DNA from: Cytobacillus gottheilii
GTDB taxonomy: Bacteria > Bacillota > Bacilli > Bacillales > Cytobacillaceae
NCBI RefSeq assembly: GCF_900166665.1
Contig: NZ_LT800494.1
Coordinates: forward strand, 465,397 to 529,396
Direction: 5' to 3'
Length of the DNA stretch: 64,000 nt
In this document: positions 53,901 through 63,700 of the stretch, piece after piece
Layout: every line of letters starts with the position of its first letter
Numbering within the stretch: the first letter of the stretch is position 1
Position numbers and translations under genes: made by a program
Notes under the pieces: model-generated
Told to the model about the DNA's origin: nothing
The model's database searches: none
Seen by the model: the letters and a program-made list of their open reading frames with translations, nothing else

Positions 53901-54668
53901 TTAATTCTTAACTAACTTCCCCTCTATATTTTCCTTTAATTGTTTCAATTCATTTAATTTGTAATACGTTAGCTCTTTTTCACAAATTATTATAGCTTTA
54001 TTACAATATATATTTGCTTTACGGAAATCACCAAAATAGTATGTTGCTTTGGTACAAAGGAAAAGGATATTAATGAAAATGTATTTATTGTAGTAGTTGT
54101 TATAATAGGTTAGTCTATTAAATTTTCTAATTACCTCATCTTGCAGATCGTAAGCTTCCTCATTCTCATTACACCGTAATAAAAAGGTAATTTTGCTGCT
54201 TAATATGTTTAACTCTTCCAGTGAATAAAACTTCTTATTAAACATTAAATCATCAATTATCTTAATAGATGCCCTATGATTTCCTGTAAGTTCGCTAATA
54301 CAAATGGCTTCTTGCCACAGCAAGTACCTCATGGCATTTGTGTTTTTTGTGAAATATGGGTTCTTTTTTTCTTTTTTTATTATTTCATAAGCACTATTAA
54401 AATTTTTCATCTCTGAATGGTAATAAATATCTTCCAGGGTTAGTTGAATATGATTTTCTATATTAAATTCATCTGAAAAGAAGTAATCTATTGGAACACC
54501 CAACTTTTTACTTATTTCATATAGTAGGTTGGCAGATGGGTATAGTTCCTCTTGTTTTTCAATCTTACTTATCATTGCTTGAGAACAAATTCCTTCTGCA
54601 ACATCAGACTGAGTAAGAGCGTACTTTGTTCTCAGGTACTTTAACTTACCACCAATAGAATAGACCAT
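53901..54668 (-). CDS. PlcR/NprR-like regulator (HTH + TPR-type repeats), 1
   Basis: About 255 residues: an N-terminal helix-turn-helix (LKYLRTKYALTQSDVAEGICSQAMISKIEK) and a C-terminal array of tetratricopeptide-like helices (about 75-250). This is the layout of the RNPP group, whose members bind short secreted peptides after import. I choose the second ATG (54668), because the first (54680) overlaps its own GGAGG. A sister regulator of the same type lies 1 kb away and a peptide gene lies between them. Likely role: peptide-dependent control of the lanthipeptide or regulator genes. The 256-bp gap to its left holds no gene. Confidence 0.75.
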   Translation of the reverse strand: MVYSIGGKLKYLRTKYALTQSDVAEGICSQAMISKIEKQEELYPSANLLYEISKKLGVPIDYFFSDEFNIENHIQLTLEDIYYHSEMKNFNSAYEIIKKEKKNPYFTKNTNAMRYLLWQEAICISELTGNHRASIKIIDDLMFNKKFYSLEELNILSSKITFLLRCNENEEAYDLQDEVIRKFNRLTYYNNYYNKYIFINILFLCTKATYYFGDFRKANIYCNKAIIICEKELTYYKLNELKQLKENIEGKLVKN

Positions 54669-55266
54669 TTTTTCCTCCATATATTATATATTTAGTGCCT
54701 AGCTTTTGATTTATATTTACATAAAGGACATTATTATTGACAAGTGAAAGTTGAAAAAATTAAATGTACTTAAATGATTAGAAGTGATCTAAAAATATTA
54801 AATTAGAAGACCGTACCGTAACGTACAATCAAAATAAAGTCGTAAATAAAAGCATAGAGTTTAGTTGAATGTAGGGTTAACTTGATGTTAATTGTGAGGG
54901 CGGCATGAAGTAAATTTTGTACTTTCTAAAATTGTGAATTTTTAGACATAAACGGTTCTATGTATTAATAAGAGTTTAAATAATATTAAAATGGTAACCA
55001 ACCTAGGGGCTATGGTTCAAAGATTCAAATCCGTCGTGTTTTAGAATCTGTTATCCACTAAATAAACAGAGTCTTATGTATCTAATGATGCGTGTTTTAT
55101 ATGATTAAAATCAGTTCGATCTTCACTGTAGATGCGTTGTATACTGTTAAACTAGGCTTAATAGCAATTCTAATTATATTAAGTTGTTGTATCTTTAAAC
55201 TATTACCATATATTGTTTTATTCCCAAAATTAAAGGAGAAAACGCAATATACAACTTGATTGGGCA
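54669..55266. other. Long AT-rich gap between regulator 1 and the peptide gene
   Basis: No firm gene. A 52-codon frame (55101-55259, one hydrophobic helix) lacks a ribosome site. GTACCGTAACGTAC near 54814 is palindrome-like and could be an operator. GATTCAAATCC near 55020 resembles a tRNA T-arm but no tRNA can be folded around it. Confidence 0.4.
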
Positions 55267-55321
55267 AGTGATATTGAATAATATCACTAAAAACGTATCC
55301 CTTTTAAAAAGGATACGTTTT
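55267..55321 (-). terminator. Tandem hairpins ending the peptide gene transcript
   Basis: AAAACGTATCC/GGATACGTTTT (55290-55300, 55311-55321) begins at the peptide gene's stop codon; AGTGATATT/AATATCACT (55267-55275, 55280-55288) follows. Both are perfect stems, with T-rich flanks on each strand, so termination may be bidirectional. Confidence 0.75.
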
Positions 55322-55455
55322 TAATGTTGATCTGGGAAATCTTTAGTAGTAAAGCCGTCGATAGATACATAATCATTAACTTTATTACTAATTTCACCGC
55401 TTCCAACAAACAATAGTACGCTGCCCACGATAATCATTATGATCTTTTTATACAT
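55321..55455 (-). CDS. Putative secreted signalling peptide precursor (RNPP type)
   Basis: 44 residues, too short for ordinary gene calling. A strong TAAGGAGAG lies 7 nt before the ATG. The N-terminus MYKKIIMIIVGSVLLFVG is basic then hydrophobic, as in export signals, followed by a polar C-terminal part ending SIDGFTTKDFPDQH. This is the shape of PapR, NprX and Phr precursors, which are exported, trimmed and re-imported to bind HTH-TPR regulators. It lies between two such regulators, divergent from regulator 2 with a 178-bp shared control region, and has its own terminator. The active fragment and the receptor cannot be assigned from sequence. Confidence 0.65.
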   Translation of the reverse strand: MYKKIIMIIVGSVLLFVGSGEISNKVNDYVSIDGFTTKDFPDQH

Positions 55456-55601
55456 TTTAATCTCTCCTTAATTATCTATTTAACCAATAATATTTTAATC
55501 TAACCAAAACTTATATGTAAAATACTTCAAAAACTTTGATAATATAGAATCAGATCATTTAGCTTGAGATAATTTGAATAAAGGAATTATTCTATAGAAA
55601 T

Positions 55602-55617
55602 TATGCATTTATACATA
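55602..55617. promoter_or_regulatory. Candidate operator TATGCATTTATACATA upstream of regulator 2
   Basis: TATG...CATA partial palindrome resembling, but 2 nt shorter than, the PlcR box (TATGnAAnnnnTnnCATA). It lies 16 bp before regulator 2 and in the control region shared with the divergent peptide gene. Confidence 0.4.
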
Positions 55618-55633
55618 TTTTGGGGGAGTATAT

Positions 55634-56527
55634 ATGGATCGAACTATAGGCGATAAAATAAAGTATATAAGAAAGGAATTAAATATATCTCAAGAGGCAT
55701 TAGCAAAGGGGATTTGTGCGCAATCTGAGATTAGCAGAATAGAGAACAACAAGAATTATCCTTCCTATTATCTTTTACTACAGTTATCCCAACGCTTAGG
55801 TGTAGATATTAAGGACTTAATAGATCCGGAAAAAGAAGATAAAGGTTATAGAAAAGATTACATATATGAAGTGAAAAATCAGTTAAAAAATGCACGTCGA
55901 GAAAGAGATTATAAACTAATTAAACAGATAGTTGAATCGGAATTGAAAGTTCCTGCTTTTAAGAGTGGACCTAATAATTTATTTCTCTTATGGCATAAAG
56001 GGATGGTTTTATTTCATTTAGACAAGGATCCTGAGGCTGCTATAGAAACTTTAAAATCATGTTTATCCTGTGAAAATTTAAATAAGCTCTATACCGAGTT
56101 AGACATTAATGTACTTAATAGCTTAGGGATTATTAATAGGAATTTAGGTGATTTGTTAAACGCAAAAAAATACCTAGAAACTGCGATAAATATAATTAAA
56201 AAAATTGAAGTATATAAGGAAAAGCAGATTATTAATAAGCTTTTTTACAATTTATCCAAAGTATATACTGATTTAAATGATACTGAAATGTCGATTAAGC
56301 TATGTAAGAAGGGTATAAGCTATTGTAACTCAAATGAAGACATGTATCTATTTGCAGATTTTCATTATCAAATAGGGAGGAACTATATCATTAGCAACGA
56401 ACAAGAAATTGGAATTGATTATTGGCATAAAGCCAAGCATATATTAGAATTTCAAGGTAAGAACAAATTAGCGCAAATAATAAAAGAAGAGATTGATCAA
56501 TATAAAAATACTAAATTGTTGTCGTAG
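55634..56527 (+). CDS. PlcR/NprR-like regulator (HTH + TPR repeats), 2
   Basis: 297 residues with an N-terminal helix-turn-helix (IKYIRKELNISQEALAKGICAQSEISRIEN) and five or so TPR-like repeats (about 75-290), for instance LNSLGIINRNLGDLLNAKKYLETAI and YNLSKVYTDLNDTEMSIKLC. The length matches PlcR (285). A GGGGGAG site lies 6 nt before the ATG. The GICxQSxISxIE recognition helix is almost the same as in regulator 1 (GICSQAMISKIE), so both may bind similar sites. It is divergent from the 44-residue peptide gene, an arrangement like Rgg-SHP pairs, and is the best candidate receptor. Confidence 0.8.
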   Translation: MDRTIGDKIKYIRKELNISQEALAKGICAQSEISRIENNKNYPSYYLLLQLSQRLGVDIKDLIDPEKEDKGYRKDYIYEVKNQLKNARRERDYKLIKQIVESELKVPAFKSGPNNLFLLWHKGMVLFHLDKDPEAAIETLKSCLSCENLNKLYTELDINVLNSLGIINRNLGDLLNAKKYLETAINIIKKIEVYKEKQIINKLFYNLSKVYTDLNDTEMSIKLCKKGISYCNSNEDMYLFADFHYQIGRNYIISNEQEIGIDYWHKAKHILEFQGKNKLAQIIKEEIDQYKNTKLLS

Positions 56528-56533
56528 CAAAGA

Positions 56534-56648
56534 TCTGGGGGCCAGATCTGGGGGCCAGACCCCCGTTGAGATAAAGTTGTACAGTGTTAAAGTGATCAAA
56601 ATCTGAGGCCAGTCCCCCGCTGAGATAAAGTGGTATAGTGCTAAAGTG
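56534..56648. repeat. GGGGGCCAGACCCCC repeat elements, tandem copies 6 and 7
   Basis: A doubled half unit (GATCTGGGGGCCA twice), a full copy (56550-56592, tail CGTTGAGATAAAGTTGTACA) and a second copy with a worn palindrome (56605-56648, GAGGCCAGTCCCCC). They begin just after the regulator 2 stop codon. The rest of the gap to 56872 holds only the hairpin at 56764. Confidence 0.85.
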
Positions 56649-56763
56649 GTAACCATTTGTGCTTAGCTGATTATAGCTAATTAAACCTACCACCAGTAAC
56701 ATCACTTGAGAAACTGGGTCATACCCCAGATAAACGACAAGCGCTTTAAGTAACCATCAAAAT

Positions 56764-56791
56764 AGCGCCCACGTATTTTTACGTGGGCGCT
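56764..56791. repeat. Perfect 12-bp hairpin AGCGCCCACGTA/TACGTGGGCGCT
   Basis: A 12-bp perfect stem with a TTTT loop, 80 bp after the Ltp-like gene on the minus strand. No T-tract follows on either strand, so its role as terminator is uncertain. Confidence 0.5.
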
Positions 56792-56872
56792 TGTAAAATG
56801 CTTTATTTAGATTAAGTTCTAGGCGTGTTACTACCCCGAATTTTAGCTGTACATTAAAGGCTGTATTATTTC

Positions 56873-57445
56873 TTAGAGTCCTGTTTGGTCTACACCGTAG
56901 GTAGCTTCCTCATTTGAAAATCCTTCAAACACTAATTGTTCAATTAACCCGCTTCTCGAAAATGAAGTGTAGTCAAGATATTGTTGGGCCATTTTTTCAG
57001 CCTGTTCCATCCAATCCACTGTAATGTTATTTACAGCAAAAGTTGCTTCTTCATTTGTGAATCCTTCAAATTCTAGCTGTTCGATAAGTCCACTTTTAGA
57101 AAAGGCTGTATAATCAATGTATTCTTCTGCCATACGTATAACATTCTCTTGAGAAATAGTTAATGCTGGTTCTTCTACTACTGGTTCTGGTTCAACTTCT
57201 TCAACAGGTTCCACCTCAACAGTTTCTACCTCTACCGGTTCTTCCTCAACAGGTTCTTCTTCCTCAACTACTTCAGCAGGTTCAGGGTCAGTAACCTCAG
57301 TTTCAGCAACCTCTTCCTCAACAGGTTCAGACGCGGTAGGTGTATCTTCCTCGCCTCCACCAGCAATACCAATAACCACTATAACAGCGATTAACCATAC
57401 CCACCATTTCTTATAAAATGGCTTTTTTACTTTTGTATTTACCAT
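56873..57445 (-). CDS. Ltp-like membrane-anchored surface protein (superinfection-exclusion family domain)
   Basis: 190 residues: one N-terminal membrane helix (about 12-28), a long acidic Pro/Glu/Val-rich stalk (35-93), then two Ltp-type repeats (PF07553) of about 45 residues: MAEEYIDYTAFSKSGLIEQL and MAQQYLDYTSFSRSGLIEQL, each followed by EGF(T/S)NEEAT. In the phage TP-J34 lipoprotein Ltp such repeats block phage DNA injection. Here the anchor is a helix without a lipobox Cys. The last repeat ends early (YGVDQTGL). Chromosomal Ltp-domain proteins without phage function also exist in Firmicutes, so a defence role is only possible. GGAGGAAG precedes the ATG. Confidence 0.75.
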   Translation of the reverse strand: MVNTKVKKPFYKKWWVWLIAVIVVIGIAGGGEEDTPTASEPVEEEVAETEVTDPEPAEVVEEEEPVEEEPVEVETVEVEPVEEVEPEPVVEEPALTISQENVIRMAEEYIDYTAFSKSGLIEQLEFEGFTNEEATFAVNNITVDWMEQAEKMAQQYLDYTSFSRSGLIEQLVFEGFSNEEATYGVDQTGL

Positions 57446-57603
57446 GATGTACTTCCTCCAAAAACTTAATGATTACAATTTCAGATGTAATCGTAACATA
57501 ACTGTAAATTAATTGGAATAGTATATGCCGATATTAATAGGAAAATAGGTATATATAGAAATTTTACAATATTATAATAGTTTTTTGGTGTGTGGGCCAT
57601 TTT

Positions 57604-57695
57604 GGGGGCCAGACCCCCGCTAGGTTAAAGTGTTAAAGTAATTGCTATTTGGGGGCCAGACCCCCACTAGGTTAAAGTTATACAGTGTTAAAGTA
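57604..57695. repeat. GGGGGCCAGACCCCC repeat elements, tandem copies 8 and 9
   Basis: Copy 8 (57604-57640, tail CGCTAGGTTAAAG shortened to GTGTTAAAGTAAT) and copy 9 (57651-57695, tail CACTAGGTTAAAGTTATACA) sit in the 350-bp gap between the Ltp-like gene and the amylopullulanase. Confidence 0.85.
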
Positions 57696-57730
57696 ACTTC
57701 TATTTTGAGAAACCAGTCCCACCAAAAAAA

Positions 57731-57759
57731 CAGAGCCCATTCACAAGCGAAGGGCTCTG
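57731..57759 (-). terminator. Terminator of the amylopullulanase gene
   Basis: CAGAGCCC/GGGCTCTG perfect stem; on the minus strand it is followed by TTTTTTT (57724-57730), on the plus strand by CTTTTTT. Confidence 0.85.
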
Positions 57760-57795
57760 CTTTTTTAGTATTTTAAGCTTTTAGACTTTCGTAAC

Positions 57796-60700
57796 CTAGT
57801 TTGTTCTGCGTCTGCTTGCTATGAAGAGTAGAGAACCAATGACCAGAAGGGCGAGACCAAGGAGCAGCATATTGAATGTGTTTGTTGCTGTATTTGGAAG
57901 TTTCTTGCCCTTATTTGGTGCTGTTGTATCCCTTGTCATGTCTGTGTTGAAGACGGCAAATGTGCTGAAGTGGTTCGTTTGAACGCTTACTTTGCCATCG
58001 TTATAAACTGCACCAGGAACCAGTTCCCACTTATCGGTTTTTTCGTTGAAGTAGTACACGTTTAGTTGATCGGTTTTCGTTTGTTGGCCTACTTTGAATA
58101 TAAGTGTAATTGGTACACTGAATTTTGTTACTTTCTTGCCTTTTTCATTATAAATATTGAAGTCATAGACTGCACTTAGTGCACCTTTTATGTCTTTTTC
58201 CCTTTGCATGTCGATTTTAACAGCGCCATTCGGTAAAGCAGAAGCAGGGATGTGAAGGGTTACCTGGCTATTTGAAATGATGATGGTAGCCCCTTTTTCC
58301 TTGAGCATTTTCACTTGGTTGGCTGTTAAGCTAAGTGTTGCTGAATCTTCTTTAAATTCCACTGTAAATGTTCCGTTTGGACCCACTTTTATGACATCCG
58401 CATCTTTTACAGTTCCCACATTGTTCTTCACGTCTGGCTTCACAATAACGTTTCCGGTATCAGGTTCTGGAGTTATTGGATTTTCGCCATCGTCTCCAGG
58501 CTGTTCACCATCCCCAGGCTGTTCACCGTCACCTGGATCTTCGCCATCTCCAGGGTTTTCAGGCTTTGCTTCTGCAAGGATAAAGGTTCCGCCTGCATTA
58601 CTTGAGAGAAGGTCGACGGTTATTTCACTGCTGTCTGATACGGTGTAGTTAGCGCCAGTATACTCATCTACTAAAATAGTTCCTGGTGCAAAATCAACCG
58701 TGAAAGTCACTTGCTTGTCTTCGGCTGCTGTATTTAGACCTACATATAGTCTTTGTCCAAGGTATTCGCGCATTGATACAGAATACTGCTCAGCATCTCC
58801 GCCGGCCACCATTGTTCTCGTGCCTTTAGAAAAGATCTTCGAGTAGTCAGCACGGATATTTAATAGCGCTGCATAGTGATCGTGGAGGGCTACTGCTGTT
58901 TCATCGCCATTTTCTAGCTTATCCCATGGCATTGAGTCACGATTTTGACCGAATGCAGTGATGGCACCGTCACTATCCTTATCCCAGCTCGATTTTCCGG
59001 AGTTGCCAAGTTCCTCACCATAGTAAATAACAGGCTGTCCCTTAGAGGTGATTTGCAGGGCAGCTGCCACCATGAGCTTGCCTACATCTCCGCCAACATA
59101 CTCAGATAAGAATCCATCCTGGTCATGAGAGCTTAGGAATTGGCCGAGAGTTGCTGTATTACTGATTTTCGAATCACGTTCTGCTAGGTAAGCTTCAACT
59201 GAGCTAATGTCTCCATTGACAAAGTTTCTTGCTTTTTCTTTAAAATCAAAGTCTAGTAAAGAATCCATTTGCCCTGAGTTTAGGTAGCCGCCATCGTTGC
59301 TTGCACTTGCTCCCCAATATTCGCCGATCATCTTGAAACTTGGATCCAATTCAGTGAGCGCATTTTTAAATGCCATCCAAGTTGTATCTTCTACATGCTT
59401 CACTGTATCCACACGGAAGAAGTCAATCGTTTCTCCGCTATCTGTTCTTGCTTTTTCTAGCCAAGCTGTTTGCCATTCAATAATTTGCTGGCGTACAGCT
59501 GGATCTTCTGTTTTAAAATCTGGCAGACCATCAAGTTCGCCGCGTACAGTTGGATCTTCCATTTCAGTACGAAGCATATCATTGAATACGGCCTGTTCTT
59601 CAGTTGTTGGCAGTCCTTCTAAGCCAGCCCAATTTTCGTCAATTGTATCCATGCCATATCCAGTGTGGTTCAGAACGACGTCAACCATGATCTTGATTCC
59701 GCGATCATGCGCTTGTTCGATTAACTGCTTGAATGTTTCCATATCGCCTAGTGTTTCATCAAGAGAGGTGAAATCTTTTGCCCAATACCCATGATAAGCA
59801 TGTTGCTTTGCTTCCAATCCATTTGCTGTTTGGAAGTCTGCACCTTTGTTGAAGTCAATATTATCGACAATCGGTGAAATCCAGATGGTGTTGATGCCTA
59901 GATTATCAAGGTAGTCGAGGTTGTCGATAATTCCTTGGAAATCACCGCCATGGTATGCTTCCTTATGATCTGGGTCATAACCTAATGCTGGATTGTTGCT
60001 TGGATCACCGTCTGCGAAGCGGTCTGTTAGCATGAAGTAAATACGAGCTTCATCCCAATCAAAGTCTAAATCGCCCTGATAGGTGCGTGGTGCAACCTCC
60101 ACTTCTGCCGTTTGATTATGCTTGTTGCCGTATTGGTCAACGGCTGTAAGGGTTAAATCTTTGACACCAGCAGCTATTGTGTCTTTTACAGCAATTGTGA
60201 CGGCTTGAAGCTGTGGGTCTATTTTATGCTTTGCTTTACCCCCAAGTGGAGTAAGGTCTACATACATTTCGTTGAATGTTACATTCTCTTCAGATGTTAC
60301 ATTTAACGAGAGTACAGCATTTTCATTGTGTGTAAATTTACCTGGCTTCACTTCGGCTGTCAGATCAACAACTGGTACCGTATAAGTGATAGCAGAGACA
60401 CCATCAACCGTGTTTTTAGGATCTGTTACTTCCGTTGTTTTTCCATCCTTTGTTACTAGGAAGGTATACTCGTGCGTTCCTGGATCAAGGTTTTGAAGTT
60501 GATATGAAAAATACTCGTTTTTCGCATCATAGGTCATTTCATATTCTTTACCAGCAATCTTCACTTTTACCGCTTCAACTGTGTGCATTAAGTCTTTTTG
60601 GTAAAGTGCTTCGTCACGGTAGAAGAATGTTACGTTTCCATCTTCTAAAACTGGACCTTTAACTGCAGGAACAACGGTTTGTCCAGGTACACCAGTTACA

Positions 60701-63700
60701 ACAGTTACCTTTGTAATGACTTCATCGCGATCGATTTTTACGTTGTGATCATCACTGTCAGGTGGAACCTTTGCAGTATCCCAATCAGTTCCTTTACGTA
60801 TTAGAAACCCGATGTTTTCTGTTGTTGGTGCGATTTCAATATTAGCGATCGCAGTATCTCCATCAACTTTTTCAAAATCGATTTGATCGTTCTTGACGCC
60901 AGTGTCCCAAACCCATATGTTCCAATCAGTAAAATCCATATCTGGACGAACATAGTTGATTCTTACATAACGTTTCACATTTTCTTTTACTGTTAAAACA
61001 AGGGTGGCTTCCGCATCTCCTGCTTTTGCGGTGATGACAGTGGTACCAGGCTTAAGTCCAGATGCTTTGCCTGAACCATCTACAATGGCTATCGTCTCAT
61101 CAGATGAGGTCCAAGCTATTTTTTCACCAAGCATTTCTTGACCGAATTGGTCACGAACCAGTGCAGAAAGCTGAGTGGTATAGGTTTCGTATACCGTTTT
61201 CTCCCCAGTAATCGTGATGGCAGCAGGAGCTAGATCTGCAATTGTTACAGCAACCTCTGCAGTTACTGAACCAGATGAAGCAGTAATGGTTGCAGTGCCA
61301 TTTTTTACACCTGTTACTTTTCCGTTTGCAACAGTAGCCACTTCAGGGTTAGAAGAAGTCCAAGTAATAGGCTGGTCGAGCAAATATCGACCTTTTTGAT
61401 CTTTTACATACGCTGTCACTGTCTTAGAAGTTCCTGCACGGATGGCAAATTCATCTGTGCTCGTTTCGATGCTTGTGACAGTAGGTGTGTAGGTGCTTTC
61501 GGCTTCGTCATAAAGCACCATCATGGATAATGGAGCAACACTTGCTGTACTGCCGGTAATGGTCCGGAGTGTTTCAACGCCTGCCGTTTTGTCGTCAACA
61601 ACTACGTTCCAAGTGCCATCTGCAGGGAGGGCAACATCCTTTGCTTCTTTATTCGCATTGTAAATGACTGCGATATTTTTCCAAGAATCATTGTTTGCAT
61701 AGTTCTTCAATTCGAATGCAACGATGTTATCCTCTGTTTTGTACACCTGAAGATTTTGCTCAATCGCTGCTTTTGTGTTCATTCTGAAAGCTGGATGTGC
61801 TTTGCGAAGTTCAATTAAGCCTTGATAGTAGTTAAATACTGGCTCATATTGATCCTTCAGCTCCCAGCGAATTTGGTTAATACTGTCTGGACTCTTATAG
61901 CTATTGTGGTCACCGAATTTACTTCTAAGCATTTCTTCACCAGCGTGTAGGAAAGGGATACCTTGTGAAGTCATGACGATCCCGTTTGCAAGTAAGCTGC
62001 GGCGAACCCATTCATTATCCAAGGCATCTGCTTCCGTTATGATGGCATGCGGATCTGCTGTAATATCCTGTTGTGCCACCTTCATCATCTTATCCCATAG
62101 GTTTAAGTTATCATGCGCTGTCACATAGTTTATCGTTTCAGAAGGGCGATTTGTAAAATCTTCAATCGCACCGCGAACACCACGTGCAATATCAGCTTCT
62201 TTACCGGCTGCACCTGTAGCAAATCCAGTTGAAGCATCATCACTTCCGCCTTTAATGGCTCCGCGAATATTGTCATTAAATACTGCGTAGCCTTGATCTT
62301 TTTGTGTGCCTTTCACGTTTTGAAGAGAGGCATCAAGTGATGTGGATCCGCCAGTCCAAGGCTCACCATAAATAAGGATGCTCTGGTCTACCTCTTCTTT
62401 TAATTCTTTCGTTAGTTCTGTCATGGTTTGTCTATCAATTAGACCCATTAAGTCAAAGCGGAATCCGTCAATGCCGTACTCAGTGGCCCAGTATTTCACC
62501 GAATCCTTAATATATTTACGGATCATCGGACGCTCAGAAGCAACCTCGTTTCCTGTTCCGGAGCCGTTTGTGATTCTGCCATTATCATCTGTGCGAAAGT
62601 AATAGCCAGGAACCACTTTATCGAAAGGGGATGTCCCTTTGAGCTGTGTACTTTCGGCCATATACGTATGATTGTATACAACATCCATTATTACTCGCAT
62701 GCCTTGATCATGCATGGATTGCACCATTTCTTTAAATTCTGTTACACGCGAAGTCGGATCAGCTGGATTTAAAGAATACGATCCTTCTGGTACGTTAAAA
62801 TGGATTGGATCATAGCCCCAGTTAAACTTGGCATCCGTGGCATTCGGATCATCAACCGTTCTTTCGTTTACAGAACCGAAATCATAGACAGGTAATAAGT
62901 GAACATGTGTAATACCTAACTTTTTTAATGAATCCAGGCCCGTTTTCGTTCCGTTAGGGCCAACCGTTCCTGATTCAGTGAACGCTTTATATTTCCCTTT
63001 ATTCGTCATGCCAGAATTCTTATCAATTGAGAAATCACGTACATGAAGCTCGTAAATAATGGCATCAGTCGGGGAAACAAAAGCTGGTTTAGATGCCGGT
63101 TTAAAGTTTGCAGGATCCGTGCTGTCTAAATCAATAATGGCTGTTCTTTGACCGTTCGGTGAAGTTGAACGAGCGTAAGGGTCAACGGCATAGTTCGTTG
63201 TGCCATCTGCAAATTCAACTTTGTACATATAATATTTCCCTTTTAAGTCGCCTGTAAGATCTATTGACCATACTCCGTTGCTTGCACGGCTCATTGGTGT
63301 TTCTTGTCCGCCTTCGTTAGTAGCAACGAAAGGACCGTCATATTCACCTTGGTCTTCATAAACGGCAAGGCTGACATTTGTTGCGGTTGGTGCCCAAAGC
63401 TTGAAGGTTGTTTTAGCAGGCGAGTAAGTATAACCTAAGTCAGCTCCTTCGTAGTAGAAAGCGTTATCATTTAATACATTGCGCATAACTACTGTAGCTG
63501 GCAGGTAACCTGTTGCTTCTACACTATAAATTTTTCGTACATCTACTTGAGTTGGATCGGTGATGGTCAGCTTTACTTTTGTATCGCTTAGTTTTGTCAT
63601 GGTGGTAGGAATTACTGTGTTTGTGGCTTTATCTGTTAAGGTAAATTCTATATCATCAGCGGGTAGTGCTTGGTTTAGCGAAACGCTAATACTGTTTTTG

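Noticed and set aside
55000..55045. tRNA-like T-arm sequence (GATTCAAATCC)
   Set aside because: No acceptor, D or anticodon arms can be folded around it.
55101..55259. 52-codon frame with one hydrophobic helix between regulator 1 and the peptide gene
   Set aside because: No ribosome binding site before the ATG and no sign of conservation; kept only as a remark in the gap entry.
33864..57695. CRISPR array formed by the repeated palindromes
   Set aside because: Copies are widely and irregularly spaced in separate gaps, without uniform spacers or cas genes.
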